The notes: generated by a model not told the origin, from the letters alone. DNA of 64,000 nt from Epinephelus fuscoguttatus (GCF_011397635.1 NC_064770.1:24349603-24413602); one strand, 5' to 3'. Positions 1-13,476 are shown, counted from the first letter of the stretch. Numbers and translations: made by a program.

Positions 1-229
1 AGAGACCTTTGAGGGTAATACAGCTCCTGGTAAAGAGCCCCTAAACATCTGGATCTTAAGCTCTTAAATGAGATCGTAAGCTCACATTAGCAGGTGCTAG
101 GGTAACACCTGTCTGACATGCTAAACAGCATCAGAGAAACAGTGACTTGTTTCAGCTGGTGGCAATCTGCAATCCCCACCACTAGATGCCATGACATTTC
201 TTTAAATCTTACACACTGCTCCTTTAAAG
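1..229 (+). mobile_element. Right part of a short hAT-like non-autonomous element (family A), cut by window start
   Basis: Shares GCTCACATTAGCAGGTGCTAGG and the terminal TACACACTGCTCCTTTA with the copy at 33637-35294. Other fragments lie at 3231-3405 and 38252-38415. No coding capacity. Confidence 0.6.
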
Positions 230-724
230 TCTTTCAGGTTTCATTTAGTGGCAAAAAACAGCATACACATGGCAGGAAAATACCTACAAACCCAGATAAG
301 CTGCCTTAAGTGCATTCACAAAAAACTGAGGTCAGAGTCGGAGCTCCTAAAGTGCTTCTGAGGAGAGTTTCAGGTTTATGATTTGTCCAGTCTTGTCCAG
401 TGAACCGGCTGCCAGGGCACTGACAGGAAAGCTGCAGCATCATGCATATTTTTATGGAAGAAAAAAAAACGAAATACAGAGCAGAGAAGTAGTGCGTACA
501 AGCAGTTCTACTCACTATCAGGCATCTAAGGGCATCTGGCAAGGCGTGAGACAATGCATAATACACAGCACACAAATGCACAGCGCCTCGAGCACAAGTA
601 CAAACACTTGAGTACTTTTGTGTCCCGGTGAAGAAAAAACAAAAAACACAGTAGCAGTCGGTGAGCAAAATCAATGCTGTCTCAGTCTACTTATTCCTTT
701 ATTCATCATAACTGTCAGACAGCC

Positions 725-750
725 GCACACACACACACACACACACACAC
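725..750. repeat. (CA)n microsatellite
   Basis: About 12 uninterrupted CA units. Confidence 0.95.
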
Positions 751-875
751 TCGCACACAAATACACGTTCTTTCGTTCCATTGAGGTCTTTGCTGGGATG
801 ATCAGTGCTGTCGCTTCACCTGACAAGCTGTGTGTTTTTTGAGAGGTTGATCTGTATTTAAAGCCACCACTGAGC

Positions 876-876
<1 letters not shown>

Positions 877-938
<62 letters not shown>

Positions 939-957
939 ACACACACGTACACACACG
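877..957. repeat. (CA)n microsatellite, long
   Basis: About 30 CA units followed by interrupted ACACGTAC repeats. It creates poly-(CV) open frames on the minus strand that are not genes. Confidence 0.95.
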
Positions 958-1701
958 ACACATCATTCTGCCAGGATACTGTCAACTGTTTCTCCACTAC
1001 ATTGCTAAGCTTTCAGAAATTCTTTCCAAGCTGGCTCATACATTAGTGTGTCAAACAATCTGCTCTTACAAAGAACACACACACACTTTTCTCGCCGCTC
1101 CACGCTTGAAGCTACACTTTGGATTGTTTATTTCAGCTGTAGTTTTGACATAAAATATCTCCCGGGGTTCACAAATAGACTGCACCACAATATTTACATA
1201 CCACATAAAGGACACTGGATATCCCCAGCTTCATATTCTCTCTCCGTGCCAGTAAGTCGGGGAGAGTTACAGTTACATGGCCGAGCTGTCAGGGGAGAGT
1301 GGTAGATTTAAATACACACCGGCCAGGGCTACAGGTCACACACAGTCCTTCCAGCATGGAGCTTATTAAATGGGGCAGACAGCGAGAAAGAGACAGACCC
1401 CTCGATACTAGGAAACAGGGACAGAAGTGTGAGGAAGTCTGGCGCATCTGCAGCAAATGTATTCAGACTAGACCTGCTTTTAATAGTGTGATTTTTCACT
1501 TTAATGCATCTGATGTCAGTGCATTTACTTACGAACTGTGTTTGAGCACAAATCTTGCACTTGACTTGCGTTTTTTCATTTCATATACGCTGTAATTTTA
1601 CTCAACTACGTGTAGGAGGGAAATATTGTACGCCATAACGTTTATTTGACAGCAACAGTTAAGAAGACAAACTAACATTGTAAGAACATGTAAAATACAT
1701 C

Positions 1702-2880
1702 CACTGGTCACTTTATTAGGTACACCTGTTCAACTGCTTCAATACAAAAAATTGTTAATCAGCCAATCACGTGTCAGCAACTCAATACATTGAAGCATGC
1801 AGACATGGTCAAGACGAGCTGCTGAAGTTCAAACTGAGCATCAGAATGTGGAAGAAAGGTGATTTAAGTGACTTTGAGCATGTTGGTGCCAGGTGGGCTG
1901 GTCTGAGTTTTGCTGATCTACTGGGATTTTCATGCACAACCATCTCTAGGGTTTACAGAGGATGGTCCGAAACAGAGAAAATATCCAGTGGGCGGCAGTT
2001 CTCTGGGGGAAAATGCCTTGTTGATGTGGAGAATGGCCAGACTGGTTCAAGATGATAGAAAGACAACAGTAATTCAAATAACCACTGGTTACAACCAAGG
2101 TCTGCAGAAGATCATCTCTGAACCAACAACATGTCCAACCTTGAAGCAGATGGGCTACAGCAGCAGAAGACCACACCAGGTGCCTCTCCTGTCAGCTAAC
2201 AACAGGAAACTGAGGCTACAGTTCACACAGGCTCACCAAAACTGGACAATAGAAGATTGGAAACATGTTGCCTGGTCTGATGAGTCTGGATTTCTGCTGC
2301 GACATTCAGATGGAAGGGTCAGAATTTGGTGTAAACAACATGAAAGCATGGATCCATCCTGCCTTGTATCAACGGTTCAGGCTGGTGGTGGTGGTGTAAT
2401 GGTGTGGGGGATATTTTCTTGGCACACTTTGGGCCCCTTAGTACCAACTGAGCATGGTTTAAACACCACAGCCTACCTGAGTATTGTTGCTGACCGTGTC
2501 CATCCCTTTATGACCACAGTGTACCCATCTTCTGATGGCTACTTCCAGCAGGATAGCGCACCATGTCACAAAGCTCAAATCATTTCAACATGACAATGAG
2601 TTCACTGTACTCCAGTGGCCTCCACAGTCACCAGATCTCAGTCCAATAGAGCACCTTTGGGATGTGGTGGAACGGGAGATTCTCATCATGGATGTGCAGC
2701 CAACAAATCTGCAGCAACTGTGTGATGCTATCATGTCAATGTGGACCAAAATCTCTGAGGAACATTTCCAGCACCTTGTTGAATCTATGCCACCAAGAAT
2801 TAACGCAGTTTTGGAAAGTCAGTTTCCACATGAGCGCCATGAATGAATCATTGATCATCCTTCTGACATATAAAGATGAC
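1702..2880 (+). pseudogene. Tc1-like DNA transposon with a frameshifted transposase
   Basis: The left terminus starts CACTGGTCACTTTATTAGG, typical of one fish Tc1-like family. The transposase is spread over three frames: 1771 to about 2015 (helix-turn-helix part), about 2015-2590 (frame 2) and about 2580-2846 (frame 3). Catalytic motifs are present as WSDESGF, QQDSAPCH and PIEHLWD, the Asp-Asp-Glu triad. At least two frameshifts make it inactive. A right inverted terminus is not clear, so the element is 3'-truncated or strongly diverged. Confidence 0.88.
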
Positions 2881-4022
2881 TGAAATTTGACCACAAGGAT
2901 GGTTTGTGGTGAAGTGAAGAATTAGTGGTACGGATGCGTAGTAATAACGGCTGCTCTGGCACCGTTAGAGAACTTCGCCGATGCGACAGTAGGTGAAACT
3001 GCATTTTCTTTAGCTCGCTGAAAGGTCTAATGCATGGTGGAGGGGCACAAGTGTCGATAAGCAAACAAACGTTTAAGAGCATTTCTACATCTATGGCGAA
3101 CTGTGGATGTGGAAATGAGCACGGCTTTGTGAATCAGATGACAAGCATGCATATTTCTGTCTTAGAGCATACACACAGTTTTGGTCATGAATCCACAAAG
3201 AGTTTTGTGCATCTGGCCCGTGGTTTGTTTGTTTTGGAGAGGAAGAGACCTCTGTGAAAAATTTGGCTCCTTGTAAAAACCTCCTGAACAGTAAACACTT
3301 AAGGAGTTCTAACCAGGGGAACGCTCAGCTGGTTGTAATCTGCAACCCTCACTGCCAGAAGCCACTAAATCCCCCCCTAAATCTTATACACTGGCTGCTC
3401 CTTTAACTCCTGCGGTGACAAAACAAGCAATTTCACGGTGTCACATGGTGCCATCAACGATGTAAAAGGCGGGACACAGGGAAAAATTCCCCCTCAATAA
3501 AAAACATAAAAGTAGGACTTTTATTTTGACAAAATTTAATACACTTACAACAAAAATGATGATAAAGGATTAAAAAAAACACAATCGCCAGAATGCAGGA
3601 AATTAAGTGTTTGATGCTCAAAATTTTCTGGCAGAGGAACCACCCCGTGTCATATGGGCTCCCTTCCAGTGTTGGAATAAAACCTAGTCCTTCTTTGGTA
3701 ATTTTGATGGGCAGTGTTCATTATTTATTGAAGTACAAACCAAACAATCAGTCAGTCAAGAAAATAATCATATTAAACAATAATGAAAATAATCATTAGC
3801 TCCTGCAATGTGTGAAATAGTTTAGTGTTGGCTCAGTAAATAGTGATAATAATCTGATAAAACAGACTTTTATTTGTAATGGAGTATTTTTTTACATTGT
3901 GGTATTAGCACTTTTACTTAATAATAGGATTCGAATTCTACCCCAACCGATGTTCTGTTATAGATACTTTGACACAAAGGAGAGTTGTGTGTGTTGTTAT
4001 GAATATAATAAACATAATTTGT
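2881..4022. other. Mostly unassigned; family A fragment at 3231-3405
   Basis: 3231-3405 repeats the family A internal segment (TTTTGGAGAGGAAGAGACC) and its right end (GCTCCTTTA). 2885-3230 and 3406-4022 show no recognisable gene; the latter is AT-rich. Confidence 0.45.
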
Positions 4023-4795
4023 GAGGTTCTCTACTGGTTCTGCCCCTAGTAAACTAAACTAAACTAAGCTGAGGAGCCAACATTTGAAGCCCTTGTATTG
4101 TCTGTTAAAGGTTCTCCACTTGTTCACTCTTCAGTAAACTAACCAAAATAAGATGAATAACCACCAGTCAAAGTCCCTGTATTGTTGTTTAGAGGTCTGC
4201 TAGTGGAGGTGTCCCCAGTAAACTAAACCAAACTAGGCTGAAAAACCAAGATAAAAAGGTCCTTTATTGTTCTGTAGAGGTTCTCTGTTGATTCACTCCC
4301 CAGTAAAAAGTAAACTAAGCTGAAGAGCCAACATTTAAAGTCCCTGGAATGTTCTTTAAAGGTTCTGTACTGGGTCTGTCTCAAGTAAACTAAACTAAAC
4401 CAAGCTTAAGAAAACACACATTTAAAGGATTGTTCTTTAAAGGTTCTCTATTGGTTCTGTCCCCAGTGAACTAAACCAAACTAAACTAAGCTGAAGAACT
4501 AACATTTAAAGTCACCTTATTGCTCTTTAGAGGCTCTCTAGTGGTGCTGTCCCTAGGAAACTACACCAAGTTGAAGAACCAACATTTTAAGTCCCCGCAT
4601 TGTTCTTTAGAGGTTCTCTACTGGTTCTGTCCCCAGTTAACTAATCTAAGCTGATGAAGCAACATTTGAAGTCCCCATATTGTTCTTTAGAGGTTCTCTA
4701 CTAGTTCACTCTCCAGTAAACTAAACTAGGATGAATAACCAAAATTTACAGTAAAGCCCCTGGATTGTTCTTTGGAGGTCCTCTATTGGTTCCCT
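4023..4795 (+). repeat. Minisatellite, about 9.5 units of 80-90 bp
   Basis: Each unit contains GAGGTTCTCTACTGGTTC, CCCAGTAAACTAAACTAA, CTGAAGAACCAACATTTAAA and a TTGTTCTTTA segment. Unit starts are near 4023, 4109, 4191, 4277, 4359, 4439, 4529, 4611, 4691 and 4774. Units are diverged, so the array is old. Confidence 0.9.
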
Positions 4796-5146
4796 TATAG
4801 TTTGTTTTGTTTCGTTTAATCGGGGAAGAATAAAAACACTACAATAAAATAGCTCAATCTTTTTGCACAAACATGGAAATATTTGATGTTTGAAAAGGTA
4901 ACATATTGTTTTTCCCAGTAAGCATTTAGTACACAATTTTGACTCTTCAAGCCAACTTTTCGTAATAAATGATTAATATTTATTGATAGTTTAAGTGTCA
5001 TTTAGAAGCATGTAAAGTCTTCTGTTGTATTATCTTGCATCATTTATGGCCCCTAGGCTCGAAAATGTGAAAACAATTGTGCTATTAGGCACCTCTAATG
5101 GTTCTGTATGGCACTATTTGACATAAGACCTGAGTAGCCTATTTAA

Positions 5147-5915
5147 AGCCATAGTTGGTAATCCTGTTCAGAAACACTTTTTGTTATACTGGGTGAAATG
5201 GTCCTTCCATCCTGAGAGTAGTCAATACATAATGTGTTCAGAAAAAGGAATGAAAAAAATCTGACCTCTGTGGCAGCTGCAGGCCTGTAAAAACTCTGAC
5301 CAATCCCTGCCATTCGGTGCGAATGGAAAGAACCAATCAGATGCCTTCATGTCTCGTATTGCCTGAGCCCCCCTGTGTCACTCCCTCCCTCCTCCCTGTG
5401 CGCACTCATCACATGTCACTGTTGCCGGAAATATTCAGCACACTCAGCAGAAATACTGAGTTAGCAGGAGTTTGCTGCACAATGGCAGAGAAAATGCAGC
5501 CAAAAGTATCATTTCCAGTGTTACTTGTAAAAGCTCGCCCCACTAAACAGGCTGAGAAGAGAAAGTCAGAGGCAGAAAAGGCTGCAACGAAAGAGGCTTT
5601 GGATAAAGTGAAAGGACAAAGTAGACATCAACAGCAGTCCAGCTTTTGAACGGTGGAGACAACTGAGGGAGTTGAAGGGCGTGAAAAGTGATGCAGAGGT
5701 TGCTGTCTTTCTGTTGGACAGGTAATTATTTGTTTTGCTTTGGGGGGATTTGTTATTTTATTCGGCTCTCCTCTGCTGACTGCAGGATGCGCGTTCAGGC
5801 ATGCCTGGGCTTGTGGCTTTGGACGAGCACTGACAGGAGGGGGAGCAGGGGGTGAAGCTTAGAGGAGGTGCCGCTTTCAAATCTTGCTAGCTCTCCAACA
5901 TGACCAACTATAGCT
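5147..5915 (+). mobile_element. TTAA-flanked DNA transposon, non-autonomous (769 bp)
   Basis: Termini AGCCATAGTTGGT and ACCAACTATAGCT are inverted repeats. TTAA flanks both sides (5143-5146 and 5916-5919). TTAA duplications are typical of piggyBac and Kolobok superfamilies; which one is not decidable here. It carries the gene fragment at 5482-5721. Confidence 0.82.
5482..5721 (+). pseudogene. Transposon-borne exon encoding MAEKMQPK... with a splice donor
   Basis: The reading frame opens MAEKMQPKVSFPVLL, passes through a Lys/Glu/Ala-rich helix, hits a frameshift near 5646 and continues FERWRQLRELKG..SDAEVAVFLLD to a donor at 5721 (GACAG|GTAATT). The FERWRQLRELK segment recurs in fish transposon-encoded proteins. 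Function unknown; probably the first exon of a multi-exon transposon gene, now broken. Confidence 0.6.
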
Positions 5916-5919
5916 TTAA

Positions 5920-8837
5920 GAGATGGGTGCTACATAGCACCAAAACAGGTGTACCTATGATCCTGAGTCAAAGAACCACATTTGGGTACTGTTTAGCATA
6001 ATTTTTGTTTGGAGTGTATTTTATGTTCAGAGATTGGCTACTGCAGTTTTTTATCAAAACACCAGCTCTTCCCCAAATTTCCACATACACACAAAACACA
6101 AACATGTACGAGCAGATATGTCCTGCATAGCTGGTCCATCCATTTATTTACAGGCTTTTGATGTGTCTGTATATTTTTAAGGCAGAAATTGTTTACAACT
6201 CCTGAACCATCATTATGTATTTCTGCGAGACCCCTGAGGACGTAATAGTGAAAGATGCATGTGAGCATATGGGTGTGTTTGTGCATATTCATTTGTTTGG
6301 AGCTCTTTCATGTATCCTCCAGAGATTTACACCCTCCAAACTCCTCCTCACGCCTCCTCATTACCAAAATTCTTTGCTGCCTCGTTTCCTGCCGTTATTT
6401 CAGCCTGTCGCTTCCTGTCGCCTTGTTGCAGCAGCCCACTGCCGCTGGTTATTATTGGTCTACATTAACATCAATCAGTGCTTACAGAGGGATGAGTCAC
6501 CAAAACACACACACACAAAACCACAGTGCACACAAACAAACACCGTACAGTTACCTGCAGAACTGGCACAAAAACACACACGCACACACACTCCTGATAA
6601 ACTCGTGCTTTCTTTTAGTGTGATGTTGTTTTGCCAGTGATAACCATGGTTACGCCCCATCTCTAAATGACAGGAGTAAAACAAAAGGGAGAGGAGACAA
6701 AGAGAGAAAGGCTCACTCATCCTCAACAAGCTGAGCAGACTGCTCCTCCTCTGTCTTTTTTTTTTTTGTTCTTTTCTTTTTTGTCTTCTTTGTCACACTT
6801 TGTAATGACAGAGCCTGTGAAACCACACAGTGCAGACAAGAGACACCGAGACTGGAGCTTGTGCACACTGGTGAGTGACCACTTTCTCATTCCCTCACCC
6901 TCTCACCCAGTCACTCTCTCTCGTACAGATGGTTGCTCTGGCTGCTTTTTGAGTGGGACTTGGCACAGCTGAAGGCTGACGGATGCACACAGAGGGCCAC
7001 ACATGTACAAGATCACCAATGCTCCTGCAAACATGCACGACACACAGTACGTAACACACACCTACGTGCATGAGTCCCCCCCGTTTCTCACTAATATGAG
7101 TCATGTGCAAAGAGAGAGAAAGAGAGCCCCTGGCCTTCCGCTTTGTGCAGCGCAGAGGATGCTGCCGCCGTCTCATCCTCCCCTCCCTCCCATCTTTCTA
7201 GACATGTTTCTTTCTCTGTCACTCCTGCTCCATGCAGCCATTTCTGTCCTCCCCTCCATTTAAAATCCCCTATTCTGTCGGATTTCAATGCCACCTCTCC
7301 TCCAGAGCAGCCGGAGCGGTCTCATCTCTCTGCTACATTTGAAGATATGCTGTGAGAGATGCGCCTCACACACCTCCTCTCCCCACATTTCCTCCCTCTG
7401 TTAACCCCCCCACCATCTAATCCCAAACACACACCCTCTTTCCTTCCATTTTGGCTTCTCCTTCTTCCTTCCTTGTGCCCCTTCCTCCTCCCCCCCCTTG
7501 CCTTTATTCTTGTGTATCTTACGTAACTGGGGAAGGATCCAGCTCCTGCCAGTTCTGCTGCATGGCTGCTGTTTCTCAGGCATCATCTTCCTCAGTGCCA
7601 AGCAGCCTGCTGGCACTCAGAGGTCCATCTTGGTTTTGTATTCTGCACGTAGCGGGGTTACATGCATTCATGCTGCACGTGTCACTCAGACACACAGCCT
7701 GGCATAATGCCCATGTGTGCTGGCTCTATTTGCATGTAAATATAACATTCTGCGTGTTGACATGTATTATGCATCTGAGTGTGAAGGCACCACATTCTCG
7801 CACAAAGCTGAATGTGACAAGTATGCAGCGTGCATTCCTTACACACACACAACAGGAAAACAGGCGCGAGAGTGCGAATGTGCAGCACTGCAGTCCTTCA
7901 AATCTGCTCCAGGCAGGATAGGCAGGGATGTCCTGTACAATTACCTCCGCCTATAATTATCAGACATAGCACACAACCAGATGCTGTCTAATTACCGTGG
8001 TGATAATTGGGAGGATTATTGCATTTTGACGACTCGCTTCAATTCTCGTTTTTTTCTCCTACTTTTGTTTTACTCAGACTACTGATGGAGGAAATGTGCA
8101 TGAGAGAGTCTACACAAGTGTGTATGTAGGTGTGTAGCTGGGAACACTGTGATCCAGCTGTCGAGGTGAGCAGGTCATTTGCAGGACCTGTGCTGGCATC
8201 TGCTTGCTGGTGACGCCATTCAAGGCTGCGCAGCCTCATCCACTGTCTTCTCTAACACTAATAGACCTTTCCTTTTCTGACAGCGCATAAATTTACATTT
8301 TACATCAGTGACTGGGATTACATAAGGCCTTTAGATATCAGTCATGTTAAATTAGCCCAGGCTGTCTGGAAGTCCAGTCTCACTGTGTGACGTGTACTTC
8401 AGATTAACAACACATCTGCACTTCTACATAAGCTTGAATGCTCTACTTTCTAGAGGTTTGTCATCGGAGGCATCTCAGACTGCTCTTTTATCAGCTGCTA
8501 CTTCTGTCTTAAGCTCTCTTGACCGTCTCTGGTGTCTTGAGTGAGAATAATTGCCTTGAAGTTGCTCCTATAGTGGATTCAGACCTGAAGCATCGTCCAG
8601 AAAGAAGACAAAGAAGTAATGAGTACTGTAAAGGACCTGCCTGTCTTGCCTGAGGTCTTAGATATATCACACATTTGTCATGCTTCCAGTCTGATTCATG
8701 TGTCTCTGACCAGCTGGTTGGCTGGAAAACCTCTTTCTTGCTTCCTTTATGTTGCTTACGTCAACAAGCTGGCATTTTAATTTTTATCCTGTTTGGAAAA
8801 CAGCTAAAAAACAGAGCTTAATCTGGGCATACTCTTA
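5920..8837. other. Gene-free, largely unique-looking sequence
   Basis: No exon with credible splice sites was found. 6505-6590 and 7840-7855 have short CA runs. 7935-8040 is AT-rich with repeated TAATTA/ATAATTA motifs and lacks transposon features, a candidate non-coding regulatory block. Pyrimidine-rich 7360-7510 explains the open frames there. Confidence 0.45.
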
Positions 8838-9909
8838 TGCTGTGTTCAAACTACAAGCAACAGACTACAAGTCATTTTCAATGGAAGCCGGTGACATGAA
8901 GCTACAAACTGACGCCCAACAGTTGTGGCTGTGGACGGGAATGACGCGCTACAAATCAAAGCTGAGCTGAACTCCACTTTTGTCAGCACTCCCATGACGC
9001 GGTGAAGCATCAACCAATCGTGTTTTGATTCTAGCTGTGGTGCTGTGTTATTTAGCAGTCGGCTGGCGCTATGCTAGCTTTATAAACATTATTGCAAAAA
9101 TGAAAATGAAATGAAATGTGATGTTAAAAAATAGGGCTCAGACAATGATCAAAAGTGTGGATATTTTTTGGCCAAATACAAACTTTAGATGGCGCTCGGT
9201 CAAGTTGCTTTGTGGCAAGTAGCAGACACACACAATCCTGTCACGATGTAACTACAACAAAAAGCGTTTGAGCAGCACTTTGATAGCAACTAGGCGATAA
9301 TGTAGCTGGTCATGCTGTTACTGTGTTGCTCATAGTGTGAACAGCGATGCATTCACGAAGCGGTTGCAAAGTGGTCCACAAGCGTAGCAGCAGCACACAT
9401 GTATTCACACCAAAACCGAACAGACATGTCATGCAGCGCCTGCTGCTGTCCCGTCAAAATACAAACCACACCTCAACAGTTGGTGGCGGTAGTGCACCAT
9501 GTTTGCAAATCTCCAATAAACCCCAAAGAAGAAGAAGTGAGTTTGGACCCAAAGCCCAGGTTGGACAGATTTGCGCACCAGTGATTATTCCAACGCTTGG
9601 AGAATTAATATTTAGCACTACAAATGGGTAAGTAGTCTTTGTCTGCTTTGTATTACTAGCCTTAGCACAAAAAACCCATTCACCTCGGTGTCTACGGTGG
9701 CCAAGAGAGATCATAACACACGCAAACACAAGTTTCTTTGGTGAATACAGTGACCATTTGCTGTATTCTCAACTCGAGCAGCGTGTAGAACAGATACGGT
9801 GTGAATGCTCTAACCTGTTAACCTGCTCGTCGAAATAAAGACGTGAGTAAACAGCGACCATTTGTGAGCGCTACGTGAATGCATCACTTGCGGTATGAAT
9901 GAGGCCTTA
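8838..9909. other. Degenerate transposon-like sequence
   Basis: Repeated phrases such as GTGTGAACAGCGATGCATTC, GTATTCACACC and CGGTGTGAATG recall fish elements whose ends contain GTGTGAA motifs. 9480-9540 holds TTGGTGGCGGTAGTGCACC followed by CCAATAAACC and AAGAAGAAGAAG, a phrase common in fish repeats. No clean ends. Confidence 0.35.
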
Positions 9910-11548
9910 GGCAACACCCACACTAGTACGTTTTCATTTTAAAAAAGCATAACCATTGCTTTTTTTATGCCTAGCGTCTACACTGCTCCAGTGTTTTGGA
10001 ATCCCTAAAATGGAGACCTTTGGAAATACTGCTGACACTGTTTGAAAGCGTTGTAACCATCACTGCCTACATGCGTCTTGTATGTTGGCATAGGTACAAC
10101 CACTAGATGGCAGAGTCAGAAGTTTCTCACAACAACAAATGAGGTGATGGTTGGAGGAGGTCGTGGAAATTCTTTCAACAGAGGCAGTGTCGTAGACTGT
10201 GGTGTCTGTGAGGCCATTATATGCATTTAGTGCCTTTCGCTATATTATTGATTCTTTCTGTTCTGCCATTTTTTCAATGTCTTTGTTGTGTCCTATGATT
10301 GTGAATTCCTTGAACTTCAGCCCCAAACTTTTCAGTGGTACTGCTCCATTTCATTTGTATTTGCATGCTCTCAGAAAACATGCACAAATTCGGATGAAGC
10401 AAATGGAAAGAAAGGACAGAAGGCTTCGTCTATGTCCATATACGTATGTAATGTTGAGCATAAATGGATGGGTGGCAACGAAGACTTTTGGAAATGATGA
10501 CGCATACACCCACGTTCACTTCCCATGGGTCTTATCAGTCACGACAGGTCAAACCAAAACATTATCACTTGGTCTACATACCTTCTGTGATCCCTTTGCT
10601 ATTGTCATGGCTTCCTCTGGTGATGGATAAAGATTCCAGCTGGCACCACTCTAATATGTTGCCGTATTAGCTCTGTAGCTACTCCCAATCATTTTCCATT
10701 GCCTTGGCTGCCTTACACTCATGATACTTTCAAGCCTCTTCCCCACTGGACAAAAAACACCAACTTCCACTTGGCTTTTGCATTTAATGGGTAAGATTAC
10801 AATCGACATTCCCTCCTGGGTCAAATGACTCTGCAGTATTCATGATTATTTATTGGCTCTGGCTCTGATCGGCAGTGATGGAAAGACGACACCTGGGTGA
10901 ATGTGCTAATTTTAGCCCCTTTGCCAGCAGGATTGGTCTCAAAAGACGGTCTGTCTTGGGTCTAGCAACACTCGAACATAGTTCAAAACAGTCGGACCTT
11001 GAAAGGCAGACTAAATATGTGAGATGTATAAAAAGAACTTACCACCGTAACGTTTTCAGTGGCCTCCATGCAGCTTTTTTACATTTACTAACTTGGTTTT
11101 CGTCCTGTCTGTGATGTTGAACGTGGCACTCCGGAATTTTTTTTCCAAAAAACAGAAAGACATACTTGTATGCTGAGTCATGTACGTTGCTCTGGTCTAC
11201 TGGGAATAGGAAAGCAGTCTATCACCTATTTTTAATGGATTTTCCCACCTTTGAAAAACCTGCATACATGTGCTAATTTGTGTGGAACAGTAACAGTTTC
11301 ACTTCGTCATCAGTCCAAGCAAATAAATCTCTGGTCTTACTTTTCCCCATCTCCGTAGTATTTTATGTAACTAAGCAACCAACCAACTGCAGGCATGGAC
11401 ACAATCTTCTTCCTGTTTATAGTGGCAGTGACATGTGTTTTCAATGCTTTATTATGTTGGTAGATTATATCTGAAATGGAGCTAAACGCAATCATTTTTG
11501 TTTTAAAACACCGTTTTTAGATTAAAATGTAATAGTGTGGATGTGGCC
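9910..11548. mobile_element. DNA transposon relic with terminal inverted repeats (about 1.64 kb)
   Basis: Left GGCAACACCCACACTAGTACG pairs with right CACTATTACATTTTAATC read in reverse, ending GGATGTGGCC at 11548. Ends are diverged (several mismatches over about 40 bp). No transposase was recognised; superfamily unknown. Confidence 0.55.
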
Positions 11549-12720
11549 TTTGCTTGCATCCTCATCCACAACAGATAGACTCTCCCTTTCTCACTGAAGG
11601 ACACTGTGACAGGACACATGGTCGCTATAATCCCTGAACTTTGCAGAGATGGCCTTCCTTCCCAATCGTACATTCAGTCAGAGACCTCCTACGCAGAAGA
11701 CTGTGAAAGCACGGCCAGTTTACATGAGAGTTCGTCGAGTTCTGCGTTTTGAGAACGACATCTCTGTTGCAAGTTTGCTGAAATAAACAGACCCGGCATC
11801 AAAGCTCCATAGCTGCGTGCACAGTGAACCTTTATTACAAGTTTCCTGTGCATAGATACTTGGAAACACATTTACAGTAACTGTTTCTGAGTAAAGGAAT
11901 GCATTTGGCTCCCACTGGAAACTCATCTAATGTCCTACTTCAAATAAAATGCACAATAACCATGAATTACACCGCATGATCTGATCCGTCTGACTTTGTC
12001 TCCAATCTCTCTACGTCTCTAACTCTCCACTGTGATGTCACCAATCCTCTATTTGGCGAATAAAAAGATGGGAATAATAAGGGGATTAGGATGAAGAAAG
12101 AAGGGGAGCGATGCGGTGGACGTCAAGGTATGACGTATGGGTGTGCTAAAATATTGAAAAGGAGTTAGCGAGGACAAGTTTGAGGAAAAAATAGACTTGC
12201 AGATGACAGGAGAAGGAGGGCTGAAGAGAAAAGGCAGATTGAATGGTGAGACTGAAGAAAGTGGTGGTCCATTCACTGCACGGGCCTCTTGGGTGTCACC
12301 ATGAAGAAACTGACAGTGGAAGTATTTTCCCCAGCCACCCTAATTAGGCCTCATTACCATGTGACTGGGCTCGCAGCAAGACCATATGCTAATTGACTTA
12401 ACAATTAACAGCACCAGTGCCTTAAGCCCCTCCCTCTGCTCCCCTTTCCTTCTTCCTCTTCCTCCTCCGATGCGGTCAGATGTGAAGGCATCCCAAACCT
12501 AAAAATGGCCACAGACCTCCGGTGTCATGTGTTCCGCTCCTCTGTGATGTCAATAAGCATCTTCTGTTACAGATGCAGTGATGGGATGTATGGGGGCGTT
12601 GCTCACAGGAGCCCAATGAGATCAGATTTGGTTAGAGAGTGTGATAGTGATCAGAGGAGCAGGAGAAACAGGGAACGGGCGAATATGCGAGGGAGGAATT
12701 GGAGCAAGCCTTGTGCCTGG

Positions 12721-12758
<38 letters not shown>

Positions 12759-13476
12759 AGGGAGAGTAGGAGGGGTGGACGCATGAACACAAATGCACAT
12801 ATGAAAGGAGAAGCAGAGAAGTTCCCATGTATGTGAAAATCAAGCTCATGCACTCAGCTGTTCCGTGTGTACATAAGGAGGACACACACACACACACAAT
12901 CATCCAAACAAGGTACATATGGCATCAGCCCCGAGGAGATACTGTAGCATCCTCTTTTCCCATGAGGCAGCTAACTAACTCATGAAAGCACAGCCTGAGA
13001 ATAAACAGCTCCACTCTGCTGCATATTGATTAATGATGGAAAACAGAACACTCCAAAATAGGCCCGGGAGCTTTCTGAGTACACAAATACTGCACTGACG
13101 GAGGCTCAAGGCTCACGTATCATCTATCTATTGACCAACAAAAAGTCAATCCATGCATTGACTTCCATTTCCATGCAAACTTCCTCAGTCTAATTGGACT
13201 CAAGTGGCCATTTAAGTGCAGTTTCTTCCCAGAGTTAGACAACAAGCCTTTTGTTTATGAGGCCAGCGTGGGAGGGACGTGTCTCCTAAAGGGGACACCC
13301 TTGGTTTTTAGCTGACCTAAGGAGCAGTTTAATGCAAACACACAGTTGGAGAATGCTCTTTTTTCTCTTCTTTTTTCCCAGCTCACCCCCTCTTTTAACA
13401 ATGGCCACATGGGAGGGTCCCTGGGGGGTTCCAGAAGAGTGTGTTTGTTTGAGAAGACCATGACCATTGTTACTTG

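Larger units (their letters stand above)
230..1701. other. Gene-free stretch with CA microsatellites
   Basis: Two CA tracts dominate (see separate entries). Open frames here are repeat-driven or short. No exon, RNA gene or transposon end was recognised in the remainder. Confidence 0.5.

Noticed and set aside
671..997. Minus-strand 108-aa open frame rich in Cys-Val
   Set aside because: It translates the long CA microsatellites; no gene evidence.
4023..4795. CRISPR-like array
   Set aside because: Units are contiguous diverged repeats without unique spacers, in a vertebrate genome.
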